Below are positions 55,137-64,000 of a stretch of 64,000 bases of DNA, piece after piece. The number at the start of each line of letters is the position of its first letter. Within the stretch, counting starts at the first letter, position 1. Origin of the DNA: Methanogenium sp. S4BF (GTDB lineage Archaea; Halobacteriota; Methanomicrobia; Methanomicrobiales; Methanomicrobiaceae); the NCBI RefSeq assembly GCF_029633965.1, contig NZ_CP091277.1, positions 2,229,940 through 2,293,939 on the forward strand. Direction: 5' to 3'. The notes below the pieces were generated by a model. The model was given only the letters and a program-made list of their open reading frames with translations. It searched no databases and was not told where the DNA came from. Position numbers and translations under genes: made by a program.

Positions 55137-58100
55137 TCAGAGCTCGATTAGCCGTGCATCAGGCCGTGCGTCCCGCAGCATCCGTGCCGTATCCGGGTGG
55201 CAGGTGAAAAATATCACCTGGTTTCTCTCTGAAAGTTCTGCAATCGCCTCACAGCTCCGCTGTCGTCTCTCCGGGTCAAAGTTTACGAGAATATCATCAA
55301 AGACTGCAGGGAGTGATTCGTCATGACGTCCGTATTCCGTGATATAGCCGAATCTCAGGGATAGATACAGCTGTTCTGCCGTCCCGCGGGAGAGAAGTGT
55401 GGCGGGGATGCGCCTGCCATCCCGATCTTCAACAAAGATCCGGTCGGTAGCCAGCTGCCGGATGACACGGACATATCGTCCCCCTGTGACTGCTCTGAAA
55501 TATCGTTCTGCTTCCCTGAATACAGCCGGCTGCCGCTCTTTCTCGTATTTTTCGATACCTTTTCGGAGCATAATCCGGGCGATCACCAGTTTTGCCCACT
55601 GCTTTGCCGCATCATTCAGGTCACCTGTCAGGGCTGCGCCCTTGATGCGATGGAGCATCGCTTCATCAGTACTCTCCAGATCACGGAGACGGAGGATAAC
55701 ACCGCCATGTGTTTGCTGTAACCTGCTGACTTCGCCTTCGATATCTTCTGTATGAGAAGATAACTCCGCGTTTAGATCTTTCAGTGCAAGGACGTCAGTC
55801 TGCCTGAGCTGCTCGATAAATGCATCATACGCTCCGGGATTCCCTGCTGCGCTTCTGAGACGGTGTTCGGCCTCTTTCCGTCTTCTCATGCACGCGGTAT
55901 ACTGCTCTTTTGCTTCGGCATGGCACAAAAATTCGTCCCGTGTTGCTGCATGACCGCTTGCGAGAAGATCGTTTCGTTCCGCTTTTTTGATTGCGATGGT
56001 CTCCTCGGCCTGCCCTGCTTCACGGCGTATTCGTTCACTCTCCTGCATGTGTTTTTCACGGGCGCTGCGGTGCGCCTCCTCTGCATATAATGCATCGGCA
56101 AGAGCCTGCACATCTGCAGCAGAGGATTTGGCGGGAGGGATGCCGCATGCATGGATGACATCTGCTACTTCTGTGTCAAACATATCTATTGAGCAAATCC
56201 TTTCATTTCTTTTCAGGACAAGTGCCTGCATTTCGTTATATTTCTCATTGGCACGTTCGGCCTGGGTGAATATTTTTTCGACAGAATATGCAGAGAGTGA
56301 CTGATCAAGACCTGCTCCATCGAGCCATCGGTGCCATTCGCCAAAAAAACGCCCTTCCTCTTCCTCTACTTCAGCAAATTGTTTTTTAATTCCGTATATT
56401 TTGTTTTCCAGCCCGCTGATGGTCCGGTGCCGGCGTGCAATCTCATCTCTGGCTGCGGTATCTTTTTCAAACGCCTTACGGAGATCGAGGAGCTCGATGC
56501 GTCTCTCTGATACCGCCTGAACGGATGGAATCATCGGAAGGCCGCACTCCTCTGCCCGCCTGCGGACCGTGGTTTCAAGAGCAGCAATCTCTTCTCTTTT
56601 ACTCTGGATGATCCGATCCATTCCTGCCCTGTCTGGATCATCTGTGGTTATTTCCGGTTCCCTCTGTGATGCGGCACCGGCAGTCTTCAGGTATACCAGT
56701 GCGGCAATGCCAGGTGCTGCGCAGAAGAGTGCGCCTAGCAGCAGAGATTCTGTGAAATACCCGATGGCAAGTCCGGCGACTGCCGCGCCTGCCATTAAAA
56801 ATCCGGGCCACAATGGCAGATTCGCCCTCGCGAGTGCGGCCTTTTCCCTGAAATTCTCAGCCCGTTTTGCTTCCTCCTCCAGCAGAGACGAGAGATCTCT
56901 CTTCTTTTGATCAAGGGCCGGGACTGCAATTGCCAGTTCAACCAGGGCATGCTCCTGTGCCTGCAGTTTCTCTTCTGAAAGCGAGGACACAGAGGCTTTC
57001 AGGTCGCATGAATACCGCTCGGTGGCCTCGTTTTCAGAACGAATGGATAATTCATACTGCTGCAGCGTTGTCCTGAGCTTTGTTTTCTGTTCCGAAATGG
57101 CTACCTGTCGTTTTTGGTAGTGAAGCACGCGATGCTGTGCCGGGATGGATATATCAAATCTGAGAAGTGTTTCCGCCGTCCAGCGGGGGTCGATTGACAT
57201 CAGGAGTGTATTAAATGCCTTCTGTGCTGCTGCATATTCAGCATTTATCTCAGGGAGGGAGGCACGGTCTGCCTCACAAAGAGGGAGTCTCTTCTCCAGT
57301 GTCCGGATATCTTCCTTTCTGCAGAATATCTCTTCATCAAGGGTGATTTTTCCGGCCTCAGTCTCCTCTTCTTCAAGACGTATCGTACGTTCTCTGAGGT
57401 GTTCTTCAGCCCGCTTGATTTCCGCATCCACCATGTCCAGCTGATGGACGCCATTGTCCGGGAATGACTCCGGCACCATTAATGATGCGAGTATCTCCTC
57501 TGTCTCAGAAAATGCGACCCATTCGTCCCATACCTGAATGATGTTCTCATTTCGGCGTATGTCCCTTTCCACCTTTCGCTTCTCTGCGGTAAGACGTTCG
57601 ATCTCTGCCTCAACCTCCCGTTCCTCGGCGCTGAGGGAATCGTATTCATCCTGTGTCGCAGAAATGGTGCTGAGTGTGGTTTCCGTTTCTGACAGTTCGC
57701 GGAGAATTTCAGCGATGCGGGGTTTTCGTGTGCCTTTTTTGTAATACCCTTCAATGCGCATATCAAGCTGTTTCTGCACGTCAGGGACCGGTATCTTCGT
57801 CACACCGGCACCGGCACTCATGAGGCGGTTTTGTACGGCATCATCGGAGAGCGTATCAAAGGATTCCAGTTCGCCCAGTCCGAATGCAAAGACGTTCTCA
57901 AAGAATGCCTGATCGGCCCCCCCTGCGATGACAGCGATGGCATTGCCGGCCGGACCACCCTCTGCATCCAGAATCTGCAGGCCCGCTCCTTTTTTCTCAT
58001 ACCTGCTCACCTCATATTCGCTGCCGGAATCTGTTGTTACTCCGATCCGTCCTCCCTGCTCACCACCGTTGAGTGGTTCATAGTGGTTTACTCCCTTTCG

Positions 58101-58262
58101 TCGGGACGGAAACCCAAAGAGAACACGGCGGATGAATGCGAGCAGGGTGGATTTTCCTGATTCATTGTCACCGAGAATGATGGTGAGGTGGGGGGATATC
58201 TCCCGGAGTGACCGGTTTTTGAAGATGCCGAATCCGTCAATGTAGATGTCACGGATTTTCAT
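55137..58262 (-). CDS. YhaN-like SMC/Rad50-type ATPase
   Basis: The 1,041-residue protein has Walker A GDNESGKST (31-39) in an N-terminal half ATPase domain (IRDIYIDGFGIFKN start). Long coiled coils are interrupted by a double hydrophobic segment (FLMAGAAVAGLAIGY, LLGALFCAAPGIAALVYL), and a C-terminal half domain has signature-like LLSRGTAEQLYLSLR and Walker B PAVFDDILVNFD. The hydrophobic pair takes the place of the CxxC zinc hook of true Rad50, which is characteristic of YhaN. With the next gene it forms a probable DNA-end-processing complex tied to the membrane. Its ATG overlaps the YhaO stop by 4 bases. Confidence 0.9.
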   Translation of the reverse strand: MKIRDIYIDGFGIFKNRSLREISPHLTIILGDNESGKSTLLAFIRRVLFGFPSRRKGVNHYEPLNGGEQGGRIGVTTDSGSEYEVSRYEKKGAGLQILDAEGGPAGNAIAVIAGGADQAFFENVFAFGLGELESFDTLSDDAVQNRLMSAGAGVTKIPVPDVQKQLDMRIEGYYKKGTRKPRIAEILRELSETETTLSTISATQDEYDSLSAEEREVEAEIERLTAEKRKVERDIRRNENIIQVWDEWVAFSETEEILASLMVPESFPDNGVHQLDMVDAEIKRAEEHLRERTIRLEEEETEAGKITLDEEIFCRKEDIRTLEKRLPLCEADRASLPEINAEYAAAQKAFNTLLMSIDPRWTAETLLRFDISIPAQHRVLHYQKRQVAISEQKTKLRTTLQQYELSIRSENEATERYSCDLKASVSSLSEEKLQAQEHALVELAIAVPALDQKKRDLSSLLEEEAKRAENFREKAALARANLPLWPGFLMAGAAVAGLAIGYFTESLLLGALFCAAPGIAALVYLKTAGAASQREPEITTDDPDRAGMDRIIQSKREEIAALETTVRRRAEECGLPMIPSVQAVSERRIELLDLRKAFEKDTAARDEIARRHRTISGLENKIYGIKKQFAEVEEEEGRFFGEWHRWLDGAGLDQSLSAYSVEKIFTQAERANEKYNEMQALVLKRNERICSIDMFDTEVADVIHACGIPPAKSSAADVQALADALYAEEAHRSAREKHMQESERIRREAGQAEETIAIKKAERNDLLASGHAATRDEFLCHAEAKEQYTACMRRRKEAEHRLRSAAGNPGAYDAFIEQLRQTDVLALKDLNAELSSHTEDIEGEVSRLQQTHGGVILRLRDLESTDEAMLHRIKGAALTGDLNDAAKQWAKLVIARIMLRKGIEKYEKERQPAVFREAERYFRAVTGGRYVRVIRQLATDRIFVEDRDGRRIPATLLSRGTAEQLYLSLRFGYITEYGRHDESLPAVFDDILVNFDPERRQRSCEAIAELSERNQVIFFTCHPDTARMLRDARPDARLIEL

Positions 58263-59563
58263 TCTGAATCATCCCCGACAAACTGGTCCAGAAGGTAGGT
58301 CTCTGCTTCCCGTACGAGGGTGACGATTTCATCATCCGTGAGCATTTCAAGGTGCCGCTTAACCCTGGGGTTTTCGTACAGTTCAGATAGTTCTCCCCGT
58401 ATGGTGTCTGTTGTATCTTCCTGCATCAGGCAGTCGGAGATCTGGATGATGTCCCCGACGATATCTGTCCGGCATGCAACGCTCTCCCGGTCAACCGGAT
58501 GCTCTGTCCTGTCGATGATCTTTTCTGTCAGGACAAAATCAGGGGCAGGGCATTCCCCCTCTCTCACCGCGTCAAGAATCTCCTCTGTCGCTCCGTTTCG
58601 CGCAAGGACAGCATGAACCGGACCTCTTCCGGTGAGCGTGAAACGGCAGATTGTCCCCTTTCCGCCTGCGTTCGCCCGTATGTCAGCAATGGCACCTTCC
58701 ATTGCGGTGATGAGGGCATTGGTATCCTCCATACCCTCAATGGAAATCTCATGCTCTTCCCACCGTATACGGCATGTCTCAATGAAATCATAAACTACAG
58801 TCCCGCTCTCTTTCATCGTGACAATATAACATCCCCGTGGTCCGCATTCTCCGAAATCACGCCCCTGGGGATTGCCGGAATAAATGATGGCGGGATTATT
58901 CTCCCGGAGCACAACAGGGGTGTGAATGTGTCCCAGTGCCCAGTAATCATATCCCGATTGAAGAAGATCCTCAACAGAACAGGGAGCATACGGCACGTGC
59001 CCGCCTCCTGCCCCCGCTGTACAGTGCAGAAGCCCGATGGTCACCGGCCAGTCACGCCCTTTGGACGGAAACCGGGACGCAAGATTTTCAGAGACTGCCT
59101 TCCGGGCAAAACTCATCCCGACAATTGCCGCCATCCGGTCATCATCTGCCGGATAATATGCTACTTCCGGCGCGTCTCCCGGCATGACATGCACCCCTTC
59201 CGGCCAGCTGATATGGGCCGACCACCCGTCCAGCGGGTCATGATTGCCAAAGGCAATGTACGTCCTGATGCCCGCATCCGAAAGGCGCTGGAGCTGTTTT
59301 CTGACGATAAGCTGCCCATAAATCCGGCGCTCTTCACTGTCGTAGATGTCACCTGATATAAGGAGAAAGTTCACCTGTTCTCTTATCGCGAGGGAGACGA
59401 TCTCTTCAAATGCCCGGTATGTTGCATATGCAAGGATATCTCCGAATTCAGGGCTGAATTTTGATATTCCGGTAAAGGGTGTCCCAAGGTGAAGGTCTGC
59501 TGCGTGGATAAACCGTATATCGGTGCGGTTGGATGGGGGAGTCTGTTCCAGCGGTGCGGGCAT
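58259..59563 (-). CDS. YhaO-like DNA exonuclease (Mre11/SbcD family phosphoesterase)
   Basis: This 434-residue calcineurin-fold nuclease has the metal motifs HAADLHLG, SGDIYD, FGNHDPLDG, LLHC and GHIHTP in the right order. A C-terminal capping region of about 130 residues follows (EEHEISIEG onward, including QEDTTDTIRG). It is the first gene of a two-gene operon with the YhaN-like ATPase. No SD precedes the ATG, so a leaderless start is possible. This is not the canonical archaeal mre11-rad50-herA-nurA set. Confidence 0.92.
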   Translation of the reverse strand: MPAPLEQTPPSNRTDIRFIHAADLHLGTPFTGISKFSPEFGDILAYATYRAFEEIVSLAIREQVNFLLISGDIYDSEERRIYGQLIVRKQLQRLSDAGIRTYIAFGNHDPLDGWSAHISWPEGVHVMPGDAPEVAYYPADDDRMAAIVGMSFARKAVSENLASRFPSKGRDWPVTIGLLHCTAGAGGGHVPYAPCSVEDLLQSGYDYWALGHIHTPVVLRENNPAIIYSGNPQGRDFGECGPRGCYIVTMKESGTVVYDFIETCRIRWEEHEISIEGMEDTNALITAMEGAIADIRANAGGKGTICRFTLTGRGPVHAVLARNGATEEILDAVREGECPAPDFVLTEKIIDRTEHPVDRESVACRTDIVGDIIQISDCLMQEDTTDTIRGELSELYENPRVKRHLEMLTDDEIVTLVREAETYLLDQFVGDDSE

Positions 59564-59748
59564 CTGAAAGAAATATCTGATTCAGAAGAGATAACCCTGA
59601 TTGTCTCATTTGCTCTCTTATTTACTAAAAGCGGGTGCTCATTCGGTTACATAGGTATTTCGGATGATGTGCTGCTGCTATGTCCCGGAGAATAGGGCTA
59701 TCATCGTCTGTAACGATATGTATTCACCGATAATACCGAGAGATTCCC

Positions 59749-61041
59749 GTGAGAAATTCCGCACCCACTGTACCGGACCCGGTATCACCGGACACAAAAA
59801 CCCGCATTCTGTTTGTGATCTCACTGTCCGTTTTTATCTCGCTCGTGGGTATCGGCATGGTTGTGCCGATTCTCTCGGTATATGCCGATACTCTTGGTGC
59901 ATCCTCCTTCTGGATTGGTGTGGTGTTTGCGGCATTTTCATTCTCACGTACAGTATGTATGCCGCTTTTCGGGAGGCTGTCTGATCGGTATGAAAAGAAG
60001 CAGATCATGGCGGCCGGTCTCTTCTTTTATGCGGTTATCTCGCTCGGGTATATCATCGCACCCACGGTTGCGCTTCTGACCGTCGTCCGGTTTGTGCATG
60101 GCATCGCATCAGCGATGATCGCACCGGTTGCAATGGCGTATCTGGGTGGAATCGCAGGGGAAGGGGAGGAGGCACGGATCATGTCGCGGTTTCAGGCATC
60201 CATGCTCTTTGGGTTTGGTGCCGGCCCCCTGATGGGTGGCGTTATCTATGATCTCTTCGGCTTCTCTGCGGCCTTCTATGCACTGATGGCCTTTTCCGCT
60301 CTTGCATGCCTGATTGTAGTGCTTTTTCTCCCTGAAGAACGGACTCTGATGCCGTCAGCAGCATCTGCGGTCGGAAATTTGAAAAAAACAGAGTCTGAGC
60401 TTTACTCCGGGATTCCAAAAGGGGGGGTTGGGTTGGATGGGTGGCGGGCACTGTGCAGCTTTTTGGGGAATCCTCTCTATGGCGGCACCATGGTTATCTC
60501 GTTTGTCTGTGAATTCGGCATGATCGCCATCCTTGTTTTTATCCCCTTATTTGTCCCGCTCCTTGGCATCTCTCCTGCGGGTGCCGGAATTATCATCTCC
60601 CTGAATGTCTTTGCGGCGGGCACCCTCCAGATGGCATTCGGCCGAATCGGTGACAGAAAAAATCGGTGGCTGCTTATCATTCCCGGAGCCCTGATATTTG
60701 CGGTGACCCTCGTTCTCTTCCCTGCATGCACAACGCTCACCGGTTTTCTGCTGGTGTCATTTGTGAATGCCACCGGTGCTCTCTTCTTCTTCCCTGCAGT
60801 GAGTGCCACCATGGTGGAGGCCGGCCGCGTGTATGGCATGGGAACAACAATGGGGATTTATAATTCCGTCCGGGGGGCAAGCGGAATTATCGCCCCTCTG
60901 GCAGGAGGTCTTGTTGCCGATGTATTCGGGCTGGAGGCCGTATTCCTTCTGGTGGGAGTATTCATCGCAGGCGGTGCATGCATATTCTTCCTTCTGGCAG
61001 CCCCTTCAGCGTACCGGCACCGGAGATTGAAACCAGAGTAA
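59749..61041 (+). CDS. Major facilitator superfamily transporter
   Basis: The 430-residue protein has 12 predicted helices and the MFS motif GRLSDRYEKKQIMAAG between helices 2 and 3, repeated in weaker form as GRIGDRKNRW in the second half. It most resembles drug or sugar efflux proteins of the DHA1 type; the substrate cannot be told. A GTG start at 59749 is used. It is divergent from the yhaO-yhaN pair, sharing a 185-base promoter region. Confidence 0.88.
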   Translation: MRNSAPTVPDPVSPDTKTRILFVISLSVFISLVGIGMVVPILSVYADTLGASSFWIGVVFAAFSFSRTVCMPLFGRLSDRYEKKQIMAAGLFFYAVISLGYIIAPTVALLTVVRFVHGIASAMIAPVAMAYLGGIAGEGEEARIMSRFQASMLFGFGAGPLMGGVIYDLFGFSAAFYALMAFSALACLIVVLFLPEERTLMPSAASAVGNLKKTESELYSGIPKGGVGLDGWRALCSFLGNPLYGGTMVISFVCEFGMIAILVFIPLFVPLLGISPAGAGIIISLNVFAAGTLQMAFGRIGDRKNRWLLIIPGALIFAVTLVLFPACTTLTGFLLVSFVNATGALFFFPAVSATMVEAGRVYGMGTTMGIYNSVRGASGIIAPLAGGLVADVFGLEAVFLLVGVFIAGGACIFFLLAAPSAYRHRRLKPE

Positions 61042-61181
61042 ACCTGGACATATAAAATCGTGACTTATAAAAACGGGACGGCAATCATTCCTGTGGTGTG
61101 TATGCCCTGGGCAGGGCTTTCTGGCACAGAAACTGTCTTTAAAATACTGTTCTTTTGCTGTTATTTTATCGTTATTTATCG

Positions 61182-61370
61182 TTATTTCTGTGCGGCACGT
61201 TCCTCTGATGCTGCAACGAGCACCGGTGCAATCGTCTTTGAATAGATGCTCCGTTTTGCGAGTTTTGTCAGTCGCCGCGAGTAATGGATATGTGCAATCT
61301 GGATGCCCAACAGCAGGCCAAAACAGAGCGATACCACTCCGAGAAGCACTGCACTTATTACTTCAACCAT
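61182..61370 (-). CDS. Small single-pass membrane protein, 62 residues
   Basis: One N-terminal helix (AVLLGVVSLCFGLLLGIQIA) is followed by a basic cytoplasmic helix (SRRLTKLAKRSIYSK). GGAGG lies 10 bases before ATG 61370. It is 17 bases downstream of a second small membrane protein of the same layout, which supports a two-gene unit. No known family. Confidence 0.65.
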   Translation of the reverse strand: MVEVISAVLLGVVSLCFGLLLGIQIAHIHYSRRLTKLAKRSIYSKTIAPVLVAASEERAAQK

Positions 61371-61387
61371 CTCTTTTTTTCCTCCGT

Positions 61388-61564
61388 TTAGCTCTGCCGT
61401 TCCAGCTCATCAATGAGCGGTTCTATTGAATCAGCGTCCCTGCATTCATCTGCCACGGTAAGAAACCGTTTCTGAAAGTGGCGGGTAAAACCATAATATC
61501 CCCCGGCCCAGCCGATTGCAATACATACAATGGCTATTCCCAGATATGCCCATATATCCTCCAT
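61388..61564 (-). CDS. Small single-pass membrane protein, 58 residues
   Basis: The start MEDIWAYLG leads into one helix (IAIVCIAIGWAGGYYGF) and an acidic C-terminal tail (DECRDADSIEPLIDELE). The frame is open upstream to 61726, but that part overlaps the divergent DUF2070 gene and looks non-coding. It is probably cotranscribed with the next small gene. No known family. Confidence 0.6.
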   Translation of the reverse strand: MEDIWAYLGIAIVCIAIGWAGGYYGFTRHFQKRFLTVADECRDADSIEPLIDELERQS

Positions 61565-61683
61565 GGATATGCAGATTTTACCGTTCCCGACGCTTAATGG
61601 TATCCATGTTTTTCTGAATTGTTCCGGGTGATTTCTGATTCGAAACCTATTTGACGGTATAACGGCTACGTTCGCGTACGTAT

Positions 61684-63438
61684 ATGGCTGCTGATTCATC
61701 TTCCCAGCTTGAGGGGCTCTCTGCACTGATCATGCAGGCTCCCTCATGGCGCCGGTCTGTTCTTATCACCCTGCTTCTTGGCGGTGCCATCGAGGTGATG
61801 CTCATTCTCGCAGGCATCAGGCATTCAGAACTGGTTGCCTATACCGGGATCCTGTTATTTACCATTCCTGCTCTGTTTGCTGCCTTCACGACCGGACATC
61901 TGGTGCGAAGAAGCGGGAACGATATCACTCTGGACTGGTCAGCCCTCATTGCGCTGGGCAGCTGTATTGTGACCATGCTCATCACCTTCTCCCCCGTCCT
62001 GCTCCTTGCAACGGATCTTGTCCTCCTCTTTTTTGCCGCCTCACTGGGGATCGCCTTTTTCCTCCGGATCCTCCTGTTAGGGGCGATTGTTGACCATCAT
62101 CTCCGGCATATCCTGATGCCTGCCCTGACGCAGACGGGGTTGGCATCTCTCTTTGGCTGGCTGATTTATGGTGACGCATTTGCGTTGTTTGTCATCCCGC
62201 TGCATCTCTTCTTTGGCCTTGCTGCCTGGGCGTTTATCTGGATTCTGGAACGGCCGATGAAACAGGCACTCGGTCTCTCGCCGCTCGGATTTGCGAATGC
62301 GTTTATGGCCCATATGATCTATGGTTCAACGGCTCTCGAGGATTTCTTTCGCCAGATGGGAGATCCGGTAACGGCCATCTTCGGGACGCTTTTCTTCCGG
62401 CGGGAAGGGAGGGATGCGATGACGGTCACCGCCCCCAATTTCCATCCGGGGCCGCTGGGAGAGATCGGCGGTTCGGCCCTGCCACGGCTCCTTACTGAGA
62501 GTCTGGATGGCCGGGCACTGGTATTCCATGGGATGGCGACGCATGATTTTAATCCGGTCTCTGCATCTGAGGTGGAGACGATTGCAGCGTCCATCCGGGA
62601 TGCACAGAAAAGAGGTTCTGACTGGCATGCGACTGCCACCCATGCACGACGGTATCAGGCAGGATCCGTCTCTGTCCTGGCGCAGGCATTTGGCGATACC
62701 ATCTTCATAGCCGCAACGCGGTCCCCGGATATCACCGACGATGTGGAATACGCCGTCGGTCTTGCCATCATTGAAGAGGGAAAGCGCTGGTTCCGCCACG
62801 TCGTCCTCGCAGATGCCCATAACAGTTTTATCGACCTGCCCCCGCCGGTCCTCCTCGGAAGCCGCATTGCAGAGGACTACCGGGAAGCAGCTGCCCTTGC
62901 CTGTAAGTCGCTTGCAGGTGAGCCGCAGTATCCCTATTCCATTGGGTTTTCCCGGCTGGATGTGCCCTTTTCCCATGAAGAGGGGTTCGGGGATCTTGGT
63001 GTGATGGCGATGGTGACGGTGGTGGAAGAGAAAGAAACCATCTGGCTTGTCTTTGATGGCAACAACCTCCACGTAGGCATCCGTGAGGAACTCCGGGATC
63101 TCCTCCTGCTGGAGTGTGCGGAATGTGAAATAAGCACCAGTGACACCCATGTGGTCAATATGGCATCCGGCAAAAATCCAGTCGGGTGGAAGGTGCCTCT
63201 CCCCCTCTTTTTGCCTTTTGTCCGTGAAGCGGTGGACAGTGCACGTGAGGATGCCGCCCCCGCTGAAAGTGCAGGCGGGACCGCACACTGTGCAGATGTA
63301 GTGGTATTCGGGTCGCAGCGTATCACCCAGCTTGCGGGCATCGTCACCGGGAGTGTCGGGATTGTCTGGCCGGTGGCCCTGATTATCACCCTGTTTGCGT
63401 TCCTCTCAACCGGTGTGGTATTTTTTATACTGAGCTAA
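61684..63438 (+). CDS. DUF2070 family membrane protein
   Basis: The 584-residue archaeal protein has about seven membrane helices in residues 25-195, a large soluble domain (about 210-550) and one C-terminal helix pair (GIVTGSVGIVWPVALIITLF). The soluble part has the DUF2070 marks TAPNFHPGPLGEIGGSALP, VFHGMATHDFNP and LADAHNSF, with histidines and aspartates that could bind metal, as in a hydrolase (inference). Function unknown. No SD; the gene may be leaderless. Confidence 0.9.
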   Translation: MAADSSSQLEGLSALIMQAPSWRRSVLITLLLGGAIEVMLILAGIRHSELVAYTGILLFTIPALFAAFTTGHLVRRSGNDITLDWSALIALGSCIVTMLITFSPVLLLATDLVLLFFAASLGIAFFLRILLLGAIVDHHLRHILMPALTQTGLASLFGWLIYGDAFALFVIPLHLFFGLAAWAFIWILERPMKQALGLSPLGFANAFMAHMIYGSTALEDFFRQMGDPVTAIFGTLFFRREGRDAMTVTAPNFHPGPLGEIGGSALPRLLTESLDGRALVFHGMATHDFNPVSASEVETIAASIRDAQKRGSDWHATATHARRYQAGSVSVLAQAFGDTIFIAATRSPDITDDVEYAVGLAIIEEGKRWFRHVVLADAHNSFIDLPPPVLLGSRIAEDYREAAALACKSLAGEPQYPYSIGFSRLDVPFSHEEGFGDLGVMAMVTVVEEKETIWLVFDGNNLHVGIREELRDLLLLECAECEISTSDTHVVNMASGKNPVGWKVPLPLFLPFVREAVDSAREDAAPAESAGGTAHCADVVVFGSQRITQLAGIVTGSVGIVWPVALIITLFAFLSTGVVFFILS

Positions 63439-63657
63439 AAAGCACAGGTGATACGATGACAGATATCAGAAACAATCAGGAACACGTTTTTTTCATCTAT
63501 TCGGGGGGTGTGTATCGGCCTTTTGATTGCAGGAGTTCGCTCTCAGGCGTCATGCCTGTGGTAATTTCTGATGCGGGCTAATTTGTGGAAAGTGCCGGAA
63601 TTGGGAAATAAACCCTGAAAACGGAAGAAATAATATTCGAAAAATGTTTGATGAGAG

Positions 63658-64000
63658 TTACTCGTAACTGCGGTCATGGTCGCCATCAGGTTTCTCCGGC
63701 AGGGTGATGGAATCTGCCATATCAATCTCCACTCCGCCAAATATACCGGCAGCAAGGTTGTAGATGACTGCAATGATGGCGCCTGTGATAAACCCGATGA
63801 TGGCATAAACTACTGTCAGTATAAGGATTGCAACGATAGCCCACACAAGCGTCATTTCTCCGACCGGCAATGAATAGAACGGCGCTGCAGCGACTCCAAA
63901 GAGGGCGATCAACACTGCCAGTACGGCTGCGATAAACCCAATCACAAGGGATACTGCAGCAAAGATCTTTGCTAGAGAAAAAACCTGAATACTTCTGATT
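63658..64000 (-). CDS. Small hydrophobic membrane protein, 5' end outside window
   Basis: The frame is open to the window edge, giving at least 113 residues: RSIQVFSLAKIFAAVSLVIGF, a second and third hydrophobic segment (VWAIVAILILTVVYAIIGF, IIAVIYNLAAGIFG) and a soluble acidic tail. The layout (SLAK-I-F-A at the N-terminus, then GGVEID) is seen in small archaeal DUF3566-like membrane proteins, but I cannot confirm a family. An in-frame GTG at 63945 is an internal alternative. Confidence 0.7.
   Translation of the reverse strand, partial: IRSIQVFSLAKIFAAVSLVIGFIAAVLAVLIALFGVAAAPFYSLPVGEMTLVWAIVAILILTVVYAIIGFITGAIIAVIYNLAAGIFGGVEIDMADSITLPEKPDGDHDRSYE

Overview
The window is chromosomal DNA from a hydrogenotrophic methanogenic archaeon, most likely of the order Methanomicrobiales. 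The evidence is an intact F420-reducing hydrogenase operon (frhADGB), archaeal GTP cyclohydrolase MptA, archaeal EF-2, aRF1, S12 and S7, phosphoseryl-tRNA synthetase SepS, wyosine enzyme Taw1, the archaeosine-precursor genes queDEC, an archaellin-like protein, DUF2124 and DUF2070 proteins, and large DUF3344/PEGA/CARDB surface proteins. I cannot name the species. I saw no rRNA, tRNA, CRISPR array, insertion sequence or prophage.

Layout. 1-4.8 kb: end of purL, a receiver-PAS-GAF protein, ilvC and mptA. 5-8.8 kb: frhADGB behind a leader with overlapping inverted repeats. 9-18 kb: accessory and housekeeping genes (a frameshifted remnant, zinc-ribbon membrane protein, DUF2124, archaellin-like protein, AI-2E family protein, histidine kinase, moaE/moaD, GNAT, HdeD-like protein). 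18-22 kb: an Fe3+/cobalamin-type ABC importer whose binding protein carries an EF-hand or dockerin-like motif, preceded by a membrane-anchored beta protein. 22-34.4 kb: a surface-protein island, all on the minus strand, with four related DUF3344-type proteins around a MacB-like ABC transporter. One of these proteins holds a perfectly abutting 1,167-bp tandem duplication. 34.5-38.7 kb: DNA polymerase IV and, divergently, a two-gene ATPase plus DUF4435 module resembling the PARIS anti-phage system, with a DUF6884-like domain on the ATPase. 39-41 kb: hexuloisomerase and an aminotransferase. 41-44.3 kb: rps12-rps7-EF-2. 44.6-47.7 kb: queD-queE-queC, Nudix and a lipoprotein hydrolase. 47.8-53.2 kb: aRF1-argS-taw1-sepS. 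53-64 kb: membrane proteins, a YhaN/YhaO (Rad50/Mre11-like) pair, an MFS transporter, small membrane proteins and DUF2070.

How the genes fit together. Two blocks serve translation and tRNA maturation: one with S12, S7, EF-2 and preQ0 synthesis, the other with termination, Arg-tRNA, wyosine and Sep-tRNA(Cys). frhADGB supplies reduced F420 for methanogenesis. The surface-protein island and the importer are the envelope-facing accessory part. The most unusual item is the PARIS-like pair at 35.9-38.7 kb. Next are the possible cohesin/dockerin-type tethering of a binding protein, the frh leader and the in-frame fusion of two surface proteins. Gene starts were chosen from Shine-Dalgarno (SD) sequences, TATA spacing and family alignment recalled from memory. 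No database search was run.
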